DNA of 64,000 bases, from the NCBI GenBank assembly GCA_017650105.1, contig JAGCFO010000011.1, forward strand, positions 1-64,000, read 5' to 3'. The first letter of the stretch is position 1, and every line of letters starts with the position of its first letter. Of this stretch, positions 17,662 to 26,136 are shown piece by piece. The stretch comes from Bacteroidaceae bacterium (GTDB lineage: Bacteria > Bacteroidota > Bacteroidia > Bacteroidales > Bacteroidaceae). Both the position numbers and the translations under genes were made by a program. The notes beneath the pieces are model-generated. The model saw only the letters and a program-made list of their open reading frames with translations, was not told the DNA's origin and did not search any database.

Positions 17662-20600
17662 ATGAAAAAACAACTTCTGATCATGATGGCAGCGCTGCTG
17701 CCCTTGATGACAACGAGCGCCCAGGAGGCACGCCTCCTCCGCTTCCCCACGGTGGGGGGAGGCAACATCGTCTTCTCCTATGCCGGCAACCTCTATCGCG
17801 TGCCCGAGAAGGGCGGCGCAGCAGTGAAGCTCACGAGCGACATAGGATATGAGTCGTTCGCCAAAATCTCGCCCGACGGCAAGACGATAGCCTTCACGGC
17901 ACAGTACGACGGCAACACCGAGGTGTACACGATGCCCATTGAGGGAGGAGAGCCCCGACGCATCACATGGTCGGCCCTCGTGGAGCGCGACAAGATGGGT
18001 GAGCGCATGGGACCCAACAATATCGTGATGGGTTGGACACCCGACGGCTCACGCATCATCTACCGCAGCAAGCAGTGGTGCTTCAGCGGACTGAGGGCAC
18101 AGCTCTGCACGGTGTCGGCCGAGGGCGGCATGCCCGAACTGATTCCCACCTCGGAGGGAGGCTTCTGCAGCTTCAGCCCCGACGGCAAGCAGCTGGCTAT
18201 GAACCGCATGTTCCGCGAGTTCCGCACCTGGAAGTACTACCGCGGAGGACAGGCCGACGACATCTGGATTCATCAGCTGGGAACCACGCAGATTGAGCGC
18301 ATCCCCGGATGCGACGCCGTAGCGCAGGACATCTTCCCCATGTGGGTAGGCAACGAGATATACTACCTCTCCGACAGAGACAGGACGATGAACCTCTTCG
18401 CCTACGACCTGCAGACGAAGCAGACGCGCAAGGTCACCGACTTCAAGGAGTACGACTGCAAGTTCCCCTCCTGCTCGCAGCAGAGCATCGTGTTTGAGAA
18501 CGGAGGCTACATCTACCGCTACGACGTGGCTTCGAAGCAATGCACACAGGTACCCATCACGCTTGCCGACGACAATGTATACAGCCGCAGCGAGACGCGC
18601 AACCTCAGGAACAACCTGAGCAGCGCCAGCCTGTCGCCCGACGGCAAGCGTGTGGTAGCTATCGCGCGTGGCGACGTATGGTCACTGCCCGCCGAGCAAG
18701 GCCCAGTGTACAACATCACCCGCTCGCCCGAGTCGCACGAGCGCGACGTCACCTGGAGCCCCGACGGAAGCCATGTGGCATGGCTCTCAGATGCCGGAGG
18801 CGAATATCAGGTGTGGCTGGCACCCTCTTCCGACCTCACGAAGGCCGAGGCTGCCACGCAGTTCGAGACGGGCTATCCCTCAGGCCTGCAGTGGAGTCCT
18901 GACGGCTCGAAACTCTACTTCCGCACCGAGAAACGCGACGTGTGGGAGCTGGACGTCAAGAGCAAGGATGCCCGTCGTCTGCTCGTGAGCGAGACATCGG
19001 GCTTCCGCAGCTTCTCGCTCTCGCCCGACGGCAAGTGGGCAGCCTATTCCGAGGCGTTGCCCAACAAGATGAGCGCCGTATTCCTGTACGACATGGACAA
19101 GCGCGAAGCCTATCAGCTGACAGACCGCTGGTACGATGCCTCGCAGCCCCTGTTCTCGAAAGACGGCAAATACCTCTTCTTCACGTCGACACGCGCCCTG
19201 CGGGCACAGTACTCGAGCGTGGAGTGGAACGCTTCGTACAGCACCTCCGACTACGTCTTTATGGTGCCCCTCACCTCCGACACACCCAATCCCCTTACTC
19301 TCCGTAACGATGAATACAACGCCGATGGCGACAAGAAGGAGAAGAAAGAGAAGGAGTCGAAGTCGACGAAGGTGGACCTTGAGGGCATCGGGCAGCGCAT
19401 CACAGCCCTGCCTATGGAGGCCGGGTTCTATCGCCTGCTGATGGCTCCCGAAGGAAAGCTCTACTTCACGGGCTCGGGGAACGGCGTGAAAGCCTTCGAC
19501 CTTGCTTCGGGAAAGGTGTCAGAAGTGTCGCCCGTAGTGCCTATGGCTATTACAGCCGACGGGAAGAAGGCCATCGTACGTCCCGAAGGGCGCTATGCCG
19601 TCACCAACTTCGGAGGAAGAGGAGACCAGCCCATTCCCACGGAATCTATGGATATGGTTATCGACCACGAAGCCGAATGGAAGCAGATATTTGACGAGAG
19701 CTGGCGCATCACGCGCGACAACTTCTATGTGGAGAACATGCACGGCGTCGACTGGCAGCACATCCACGACAAGTACGCCGCTCTGCTCCCCTGGGTGAAG
19801 CACCGCGACGACCTCACATACCTTATCGGAGAGATGATAGGCGAGCTGAACGTGGGACACGCCTACATCACCTCGGGCGAGACGCCAACCATCCCGCGCC
19901 TCTCCACAGGCTTGCTGGGAGCACGCTTCAGCCAGGACGAGGAGACGGGAGCCTTCCGCATCGACCATATCTTCAAAGGTGCCGACTGGGACAAGGACCT
20001 CGTGTCGCCCCTCACGGCTCCTGGAGTGGATGCGAAGGAAGGCGACTACATCGTTGCCATCAACGGGGTGCCCGCTTCGGAATACAAGGCGCTGGGGCAG
20101 GCACTTATAAATAAGGTAGGGAAAACCGTCTCGCTCGACATCTCATCGAAAGCCTCGGGCAAGGATGCGCGCACGGTGTATGTGAAACCCATCGCCAGCG
20201 AGATTCAGCTGGCATACCACGAGTGGGTGCAGCGCAACATCGAGATTGTCAACGAGGCATCGAACGGCGAAATAGGCTACATCCACATTCCCGACATGAG
20301 CATGGAAGGACTGGATGCCTTCACCAAGATGTACTACACGCAGCTCGACAAGCGCGCCCTCATCGTCGATGACAGAATGAACGGCGGAGGCAACGTGTCG
20401 CCCATGATTCTCGAGCGCCTGCAGCGCGAGGTGTACCGCGTGAGCATGTACCGCAACGGAAAGAACGAGCCCGTGCCTAACGAGGCGTTCTACGGACCTA
20501 TGGTGTGCCTGATTGACAAGTACTCGTCGAGCGACGGAGACCTCTTCCCCTACGGATTCCGCAAGCTGGGGCTCGGAAAGCTCATCGGCAAGCGCACGTG

Positions 20601-20868
20601 GGGAGGCATCGTGGGCATTTCAGGCTCGCGCTCCTTCGTCGACGGGCAGGATATGCGCACTCCCTTCTTCACCTCCTATTCAACGGAAGGTGACTGGATT
20701 ATCGAAGGGCACGGCGTCGATCCCGACATTGAAGTCGACATCAATCCCTTTGAGGACTACCTCGGCACCGATGCCCAGCTGCTGCGCGCAGTGGAGGAAC
20801 TGCAGTCGGAGCTCAAGAAGTGGAAGCCGCTTCCTCCCACTCCTGCCGATCCCGACAAGACGAAATGA
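17662..20868 (+). CDS. Tricorn-type S41 protease homologue, secreted
   Basis: 1068 residues with a signal peptide (1-20). Residues 30-610 carry WD40-like PD40 blades (repeated SPDGK and SPDGS), followed by a charged linker near 560, a tricorn C1-like region with ELNVGHAY, a PDZ segment (about 780-850) and an S41 core with DRMNGGGNVSP. SSSDGD at 955-960 should contain the nucleophilic Ser. Archaeal tricorn has Ser-His where this protein has Gly-His in NVGHAY. Bacteroidetes homologues are periplasmic peptidases of uncertain substrate. Confidence 0.88.
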   Translation: MKKQLLIMMAALLPLMTTSAQEARLLRFPTVGGGNIVFSYAGNLYRVPEKGGAAVKLTSDIGYESFAKISPDGKTIAFTAQYDGNTEVYTMPIEGGEPRRITWSALVERDKMGERMGPNNIVMGWTPDGSRIIYRSKQWCFSGLRAQLCTVSAEGGMPELIPTSEGGFCSFSPDGKQLAMNRMFREFRTWKYYRGGQADDIWIHQLGTTQIERIPGCDAVAQDIFPMWVGNEIYYLSDRDRTMNLFAYDLQTKQTRKVTDFKEYDCKFPSCSQQSIVFENGGYIYRYDVASKQCTQVPITLADDNVYSRSETRNLRNNLSSASLSPDGKRVVAIARGDVWSLPAEQGPVYNITRSPESHERDVTWSPDGSHVAWLSDAGGEYQVWLAPSSDLTKAEAATQFETGYPSGLQWSPDGSKLYFRTEKRDVWELDVKSKDARRLLVSETSGFRSFSLSPDGKWAAYSEALPNKMSAVFLYDMDKREAYQLTDRWYDASQPLFSKDGKYLFFTSTRALRAQYSSVEWNASYSTSDYVFMVPLTSDTPNPLTLRNDEYNADGDKKEKKEKESKSTKVDLEGIGQRITALPMEAGFYRLLMAPEGKLYFTGSGNGVKAFDLASGKVSEVSPVVPMAITADGKKAIVRPEGRYAVTNFGGRGDQPIPTESMDMVIDHEAEWKQIFDESWRITRDNFYVENMHGVDWQHIHDKYAALLPWVKHRDDLTYLIGEMIGELNVGHAYITSGETPTIPRLSTGLLGARFSQDEETGAFRIDHIFKGADWDKDLVSPLTAPGVDAKEGDYIVAINGVPASEYKALGQALINKVGKTVSLDISSKASGKDARTVYVKPIASEIQLAYHEWVQRNIEIVNEASNGEIGYIHIPDMSMEGLDAFTKMYYTQLDKRALIVDDRMNGGGNVSPMILERLQREVYRVSMYRNGKNEPVPNEAFYGPMVCLIDKYSSSDGDLFPYGFRKLGLGKLIGKRTWGGIVGISGSRSFVDGQDMRTPFFTSYSTEGDWIIEGHGVDPDIEVDINPFEDYLGTDAQLLRAVEELQSELKKWKPLPPTPADPDKTK

Positions 20869-20886
20869 GCGCATCCCTGAGCATAT

Positions 20887-20970
20887 CGTGATATGAAGAA
20901 GGAAACGCGCGATATGTAGAAAGAAACGCGTGATATGAAGAAAGAAACGCGCGATATGAAGAAAGAAAAA
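20887..20970. repeat. Four tandem 21-bp repeats
   Basis: Four units of exactly 21 bp with consensus CGYGATATGAAGAAAGAAACG start at 20887, 20908, 20929 and 20950. The same family, inverted, is at 26048-26124, and a single degenerate copy is near 5930-5955. They lie in a gap between two genes reading in the same direction. Confidence 0.85.
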
Positions 20971-20982
20971 CTGTTTTTCAGG

Positions 20983-21004
20983 AAGACATTCCGCGGGATG
21001 TCTT
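20983..21004. promoter_or_regulatory. 22-bp near-perfect palindrome upstream of the zinc dehydrogenase
   Basis: AAGACATTCC and GGGATGTCTT around a central GC give 10 of 11 matched pairs. The centre is about 38 nt before ATG 21032. There is no T-run, so an operator is more likely than a terminator. Confidence 0.5.
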
Positions 21005-21031
21005 CTGCAAAGTGAAATATGAATTAACAAT

Positions 21032-22315
21032 ATGGCAATGAAGACAAAAGCCGTTCGTCTCTATGGAAAAGACGACTTGAGACTGGAAGAGTTTGAGCTG
21101 CCCGAGATGGGCGACGACGAGATATTGGCACGCGTGGTGTGCGACAGCATCTGCATGTCGTCGTACAAGGCAGCTCACGGAGCTGACACTCACAAGCGCG
21201 TGCCGCGCGACATCAGCGTGCATCCCACCATCATCGGGCATGAGTTTGCGGGAGAAATCGTGCAGGTTGGCGCCAAGTGGCAGAGCCAGTTCAAGCCCGG
21301 CGACAAGTTCTCCATCCAGCCCGCCATCAACTATCCGCAGGGGCCCGTGGGCGTGCTCAGCGCCCCGGGGTACAGCTACCGGTTCATCGGAGGCGACGCG
21401 ACGTATGTCATCATCCCCAACGAGGTGATGGAGCAGAACTGCCTGCTCCACTTCACCGGGGAGGGCTTCTATCCTGCCTCGCTCAGCGAGCCCATGTCGT
21501 GTGTGATAGGCGCCATGCATGCCAACTATCACCTCACGCCCGGCTCGTATGTCCATCAGATGGAAATCAAGGACGGCGGACGTATGGCACTGCTTGCCAG
21601 CGTGGGTCCCATGGGGCTGGCAGCCATCAACTATGCCCTCCACAGAGAGGACCGTCGCCCCTCGCTGATGGTAGTCACGGATATCAACCAGAGCCGTCTC
21701 GACCGAGCTGCCTCCCTTTACACCCCCGAGTACGCTGCCTCGCGCGGCATTCGGCTGGTGTATGTCAACACCGGTACGATGGACGACCCTGTAGCCTCCC
21801 TGCGCGAGCTGACGGGAGGGGAGGGGTACGACGATGTCTTCTGCTTCGCTCCCGTGCCCTCTGTTGTGGAGCAGGCCGACGAGATTCTCGGCTTCGACGG
21901 ATGCCTCAACTTCTTCGCAGGTCCCTCGAAGGCTCCCTTCAAGGCTCCTTTCAACTTCTACAACGTGCATTACGCCTACACGCATGTGGTAGGCACAAGC
22001 GGAGGCAACAACGACGATATGCGCGAGGCCATCTCTATGATGTCGGCAGGACTCGACCCTTCAGGGCTGGTGACGCACGTGGGTGGCTTGGACGAAGTGA
22101 TAGAGACGACGCTCAACCTTCCGTCCATCCCCGGAGGCAAGAAACTCATCTACACGCATGTGGATATGCCGCTCACGGCTATTGCAGACTTTGCCGAGAA
22201 GGGCAAGACGAATCCCGTGTATGCCGAACTGGCACGCCTGTGTGAGGCTCACAACGGGCTGTGGAACGTGGAGGCAGAGGAATACCTCCTGACTCATGCC
22301 GATGAACTGAAATAA
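21032..22315 (+). CDS. Zinc-binding alcohol dehydrogenase (sorbose-1-phosphate-reductase-like MDR)
   Basis: 427 residues. MDR-family features are the GROES-like N-terminus, HPTIIGHEFAGEI with a Zn-ligand His-Glu, and a nucleotide fold near ALLASVGPMGLAA. Homologues in Bacteroidales are annotated as L-sorbose-1-phosphate reductase or zinc dehydrogenase and often sit with deoxy-sugar genes. With the class II aldolase two genes downstream, a role in the C3 or ketose-phosphate end of fucose/rhamnose use is a reasonable inference. ATG 21032 and ATG 21038 are equivalent starts. Confidence 0.8.
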   Translation: MAMKTKAVRLYGKDDLRLEEFELPEMGDDEILARVVCDSICMSSYKAAHGADTHKRVPRDISVHPTIIGHEFAGEIVQVGAKWQSQFKPGDKFSIQPAINYPQGPVGVLSAPGYSYRFIGGDATYVIIPNEVMEQNCLLHFTGEGFYPASLSEPMSCVIGAMHANYHLTPGSYVHQMEIKDGGRMALLASVGPMGLAAINYALHREDRRPSLMVVTDINQSRLDRAASLYTPEYAASRGIRLVYVNTGTMDDPVASLRELTGGEGYDDVFCFAPVPSVVEQADEILGFDGCLNFFAGPSKAPFKAPFNFYNVHYAYTHVVGTSGGNNDDMREAISMMSAGLDPSGLVTHVGGLDEVIETTLNLPSIPGGKKLIYTHVDMPLTAIADFAEKGKTNPVYAELARLCEAHNGLWNVEAEEYLLTHADELK

Positions 22316-22331
22316 CGGAACATCTGTTGCG

Positions 22332-23150
22332 ATGATGATTCGAAAGAGTAACCTGTCACATGTGCGATTGACGAACGCATTCGTTATCGTTGTTGCCTTA
22401 TGCTCTGTCCTTGCCCTCAGCGGATGCCGGAAGGGCGACAGCACCTACTGCTTTGTGAGCTATAACGTCCGCAACGGCATCGGGATGGACAATCGCTCCG
22501 AGCTACAGCGCGTTGCCGACGTGCTCAACCAGTGCAAGGCAGACGTCGTGGCGCTGCAGGAGATTGACAGCATGACGGTACGCAGCGGCAACAGGGACGT
22601 GCTGGGCGAACTGGCATCCCTCACGGGAATGATTCCGCTCTATGCTCCTGCCATCCGTTTCGACGGAGGAAAGTACGGCGTGGGCATCCTCTGCCGCAAG
22701 GCTCCTCTCTCCGTCCGTCGCACTCCTTTGCCCGGGCCTGAAGAACAGCGCACGCTCATCGCTGCGGAGTTTGACGATTATGTCTTTGCTTGTACCCATC
22801 TCTCGCTCCGGGAGGAGGGACGCATGCAGTCGCTTCCTCTCATCGCAGACATGGCTAAGCACTTCCCGAAGAAGCCCTTCTTCCTGGCAGGCGACTTTAA
22901 CGCCGAGCCCGGGGAACCTTTCATGGAGGAACTTTCAAAGACATTCGACATCCTGACGGATACGACACGTCGCACATACCCAGCCGACAATCCCGACATC
23001 ACTATCGACTATATCGTTTCGTACAAGGGGGCGGATGTCTCCCGATTCAAGGCAACGCAGGAGTCTTTCCTGGAAGAGACCTCCCGGGAACTCATCTCCG
23101 TTGCCTCCGACCATCGCCCCGTTGTCGTAACACTAAAAAACAAAAGATGA
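22332..23150 (+). CDS. Endonuclease/exonuclease/phosphatase-family lipoprotein
   Basis: 272 residues. A signal with lipobox LSGC (Cys32) precedes an EEP fold: SYNVRNG, LQEIDS (catalytic Glu), GDFNAEPG and a final SDHRP. Secreted EEP lipoproteins hydrolyse phosphodiesters or nucleic acids; substrate not predictable. It lies 16 nt after the dehydrogenase stop and 1 nt before the aldolase start, so the three form an operon. Confidence 0.85.
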   Translation: MMIRKSNLSHVRLTNAFVIVVALCSVLALSGCRKGDSTYCFVSYNVRNGIGMDNRSELQRVADVLNQCKADVVALQEIDSMTVRSGNRDVLGELASLTGMIPLYAPAIRFDGGKYGVGILCRKAPLSVRRTPLPGPEEQRTLIAAEFDDYVFACTHLSLREEGRMQSLPLIADMAKHFPKKPFFLAGDFNAEPGEPFMEELSKTFDILTDTTRRTYPADNPDITIDYIVSYKGADVSRFKATQESFLEETSRELISVASDHRPVVVTLKNKR

Positions 23151-23151
23151 T

Positions 23152-24456
23152 ATGAAACAGCTTGATACCAAACTCATGCACCCAGCCGACCAGCTCGTGC
23201 TCATCATCAGCCGCATCTATCGCAGCGGGATGACAACCACCAGCGGAGGCAATCTCTCCATTATGGACGACAATGGAGACATCTGGATTACCCCAGCAGG
23301 CATCGACAAAGGTTCCCTTCGCCCGCAGGACATAATCTGCGTGAAGACCGACGGCACCATTGTCGGACCCCACAGACCTTCATCCGAGCTGCCCTTCCAT
23401 CAGGCACTCTACAAGATGCGCCCGAAGATGAAATCCGTCATCCATGCCCATCCGCCAGCACTCGTCACCTTCAGCATCGTGCACGAGATTCCCAACACCA
23501 GCATCATTCCTCAGGCGCGCGCCGTGTGCGGACCCATCGGCTTCGCACCCTATGCCCTGCCTGGCAGCGACGAGCTGGGACGTAAGATTGCCGGTGAGTT
23601 TGCCAAGAATCCTGACTATAAGGCAGTCATCATGGAGAATCATGGCGTGGTGCTCATGGGTGAAGATATTGCCGATGCTTATCAGCGCTTCGAGACGCTG
23701 GAGCTCTGTGCGCGGACCATCCTCAACGCCAAGACGTTAGGAAAACCGTGCTACCTCTCCAACGAGCAGATACTGAAGCACGAGCAGAGCATTCCCACCC
23801 ATTACCCCCATTTCATGGACGTGCACTATCCCAGCGACGAGAGAGCCTTGCGTGCAGAGATATGCCGCATCGTTCGGCGTGCCTGCGACCAGGGGCTCAT
23901 GTGTAGCTCCTACGGCACGGCATCCATTCGCTGGCGTGGCAACAACTTCCTCATCACTCCTCCCAACGTCAACCGCTGGGACATTGACGCTGAGGATATC
24001 GTGCAGGTGCGCGACGGAATGGTGGAGGCAGGCAAGGTGCCCAGCCGCTCGGTAGCTCTGCATCAGGAGATATATCGCCGCAACCCGAAGGTCAACAGCA
24101 TCATCCTCACGCAGAGCCCTTCGCTCATGGGCTACTGCACCACAAACGTGAAGTTCGACCCGCGCACCATTCCCGAGAGTTGGATTTTCTTGCAGGATGT
24201 GCCTTCGTTCCCCTTCGGTTCACAGTACGATGATCTGGAGCACGTGGCAGAATCGTTCACGAAGACTCCCTGCGCTTTCCTCAGCAACGATTCCATCGTG
24301 GTGACAGGCAACACGCTGCTCAATACCTTCGACAAGCTGGAAGTTGCCGAATTCAGTGCCCGTTCTCTCATCATGGCAGCGCCCGTGGGGAAACTCCACC
24401 CCATTACTGATGCTGAGGTGGAAGACCTCCGAGTTGCCTTCCACGTGGGAGAGTAA
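23152..24456 (+). CDS. Tandem class II aldolase/adducin protein with one degenerate domain
   Basis: 434 residues made of two class II aldolase domains. Domain 1 (about 10-205) keeps the full fuculose-phosphate-aldolase set: SSELPFH (catalytic Glu), HAHPP (two Zn His) and ENHGVV (third Zn His). Domain 2 (about 222-430) has ILTQSPS in place of the HxH motif and SNDSIVV in place of NHG, so it cannot bind Zn in the same way. A deoxyketose-phosphate aldolase activity is likely for domain 1. A terminator follows the gene. Confidence 0.85.
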   Translation: MKQLDTKLMHPADQLVLIISRIYRSGMTTTSGGNLSIMDDNGDIWITPAGIDKGSLRPQDIICVKTDGTIVGPHRPSSELPFHQALYKMRPKMKSVIHAHPPALVTFSIVHEIPNTSIIPQARAVCGPIGFAPYALPGSDELGRKIAGEFAKNPDYKAVIMENHGVVLMGEDIADAYQRFETLELCARTILNAKTLGKPCYLSNEQILKHEQSIPTHYPHFMDVHYPSDERALRAEICRIVRRACDQGLMCSSYGTASIRWRGNNFLITPPNVNRWDIDAEDIVQVRDGMVEAGKVPSRSVALHQEIYRRNPKVNSIILTQSPSLMGYCTTNVKFDPRTIPESWIFLQDVPSFPFGSQYDDLEHVAESFTKTPCAFLSNDSIVVTGNTLLNTFDKLEVAEFSARSLIMAAPVGKLHPITDAEVEDLRVAFHVGE

Positions 24457-24486
24457 GGGATAGCGTTTCTTCCCTGAGGACAAAAG

Positions 24487-24525
24487 AAATCCGCAGAGCT
24501 TCGAAGCCCTGCGGATTTTCTATTT
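24487..24525 (+). terminator. Rho-independent terminator
   Basis: AAATCCGCAG (24487-24496) pairs perfectly with CTGCGGATTT (24509-24518), followed by a T-rich tract. It ends the dehydrogenase-EEP-aldolase operon. Confidence 0.88.
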
Positions 24526-24615
24526 TAGAGGATTGCGCCTTGCAGCCCTTGTCCTGTCTCCTTCATGCCGATGAAGAGGGAAGGTCTTCGGAGCAGGGCG
24601 AGAGAGGGCAGAGGC

Positions 24616-26013
24616 TTATTTCTTCACCTTGTAGCCTGCAATCTTGGCAATCTTCTTGGGGATGTCGGTGTTGTCGATGCGCCCTGTGAACTGCTCGGCA
24701 CCTGCTCCTACGGCAAACACGGGAACATACGAGCCGGAGTGGCTTCCCACAGGCCACGACACTTTTGCGATACGGTTGATGATTCTTACGGCAAGGTCGC
24801 TGAGCGGTTCATCCTTGAAATAGAGGCTTTCTGCCATCTTCACCTTCTCATTCGAAGCGAAGGAGTGATACCATTCGTCGTACAGCTTCATTTCATCGTC
24901 GTGCGTGAGCTGTACTTCCTTCCAGAATCCGAAGTTCTCCATCAGCGCTGCTTTGGCATCGGCCCACTCCACTTTATCCTTTTTCTCATGTCGCAGTTGG
25001 TTGAGCACCTGCGAGAATCCGTGCTTGCTCACCTTCTGATATTGGAGCACACCGGTGTTGATGCTGTATCCTCCGCCCGTAAGAGCCAGTCCTCCAGTCT
25101 CATGGTCGGCAGTAACGATGATAAGCGTCTCCTTCGGATGCTTTTTGTAAAATTCGTATGCCACCTTGATGGCGTCGTCCATCGATACCACGTCGCCCAA
25201 GCAGGCGATAGCGTCGTTGGCATGCCCTCCGTGGTCTATCTGCCCGCCTTCGCACATCAGGAAGAAGCCTTTCTTGTTCTTCGAGAGCTGTTCGATGGCA
25301 GCCGTAACGATTTGGTCGAGCGTCAAGTCGCCTTCCCTTGCATCCACGGCGTAGGGGATGTCGGTGCCGATGCCTTCCTTCTGGAAGAGGATGATGGGCT
25401 TGCCGCAGTTTTTCTTAGCCTTGTAGTCGTCGTATCCGCGTGCGATGACATAGCCTGCCTTCTCCGACAGTTCGTAGAGCGAGGGCTCATCGTCTTTGGT
25501 AGGATTGATGAAGTCGCCTCCTGCGAAGAAGTCGTATCCGCTCTCGGTGAGCTGCACGCCCAGTTCGTAGTAGTCGTTGCGCGAGGGGCGGTGTCCGAAG
25601 AAGGCTGCCGGCGTGGCGTGGTTCACTCCCACGCTGGTGGTGATGCCTACGCTCTTGCCCGTTGCCTTAGCCCAGTCGCTGACGCTGGATGTAAACTCTC
25701 CCGTGCCGGGAAGTATGCCTATGGCGCCGTTGTTGATTTTCACGCCGCAGGCAAGAGCCGTGCCGGCAGCGCTTGAGTCGGTGACGTCGGAGCTTGCCGA
25801 ATAGGTGGTGACGTATCCGGCATAGGGGAACGAGGCGAAGCAGAGGGGTTTGATGCCCAGCTTGCCTTCCACCTGAGCGAGGTAGTACTCCGTACCCTGC
25901 ACCTCAACGGGACCCATTCCGTCGCCTATGAAATAAAACACATATTTTGCCTGCGATGCAACGAGGGTTGTTGCCAGCAGCATGCCTACACACATTGCAA
26001 ATAACTTCTTCAT
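24616..26013 (-). CDS. Alkaline phosphatase
   Basis: 465 residues with a signal peptide (about 1-20). FIGDGMG gives the first metal Asp, VTDSSAAGTA the nucleophile (S80, by alignment to E. coli TDSAAS), EGGQIDHGGH the metal Glu/Asp/His ligands and TADHETGG the last His. It is a periplasmic Zn/Mg phosphomonoesterase supplying phosphate. It stands alone: the 21-bp repeat array and argC lie upstream, and no Bacteroidetes promoter could be recognised just before it. Confidence 0.92.
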   Translation of the reverse strand: MKKLFAMCVGMLLATTLVASQAKYVFYFIGDGMGPVEVQGTEYYLAQVEGKLGIKPLCFASFPYAGYVTTYSASSDVTDSSAAGTALACGVKINNGAIGILPGTGEFTSSVSDWAKATGKSVGITTSVGVNHATPAAFFGHRPSRNDYYELGVQLTESGYDFFAGGDFINPTKDDEPSLYELSEKAGYVIARGYDDYKAKKNCGKPIILFQKEGIGTDIPYAVDAREGDLTLDQIVTAAIEQLSKNKKGFFLMCEGGQIDHGGHANDAIACLGDVVSMDDAIKVAYEFYKKHPKETLIIVTADHETGGLALTGGGYSINTGVLQYQKVSKHGFSQVLNQLRHEKKDKVEWADAKAALMENFGFWKEVQLTHDDEMKLYDEWYHSFASNEKVKMAESLYFKDEPLSDLAVRIINRIAKVSWPVGSHSGSYVPVFAVGAGAEQFTGRIDNTDIPKKIAKIAGYKVKK

Positions 26014-26047
26014 ATTTTCTGTTTTTTATTTAGCTTTTGAATGTTTT

Positions 26048-26124
26048 TTCTTTCTTCATCTCGCGCAATTCTTTCTTCATCTCGCGCGATTCTTTCTTCC
26101 TCTCGCGCGTTTCTTTCTTCATAC
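26048..26124. repeat. Inverted copy of the 21-bp repeat family
   Basis: Units TTCTTTCTTCATCTCGCGCRA start at 26048, 26069 and 26090, with a partial fourth at 26111. They are the reverse complement of the array at 20887-20970. The array fills the gap between argC and the alkaline phosphatase gene. Confidence 0.85.
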
Positions 26125-26136
26125 GATGGGGGCAGC

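Noticed and set aside
20887..20970. Possible CRISPR array
   Set aside because: Units of 21 bp follow each other without spacers, and there are no cas genes. The 11-bp and 22-bp arrays elsewhere fail for the same reason.
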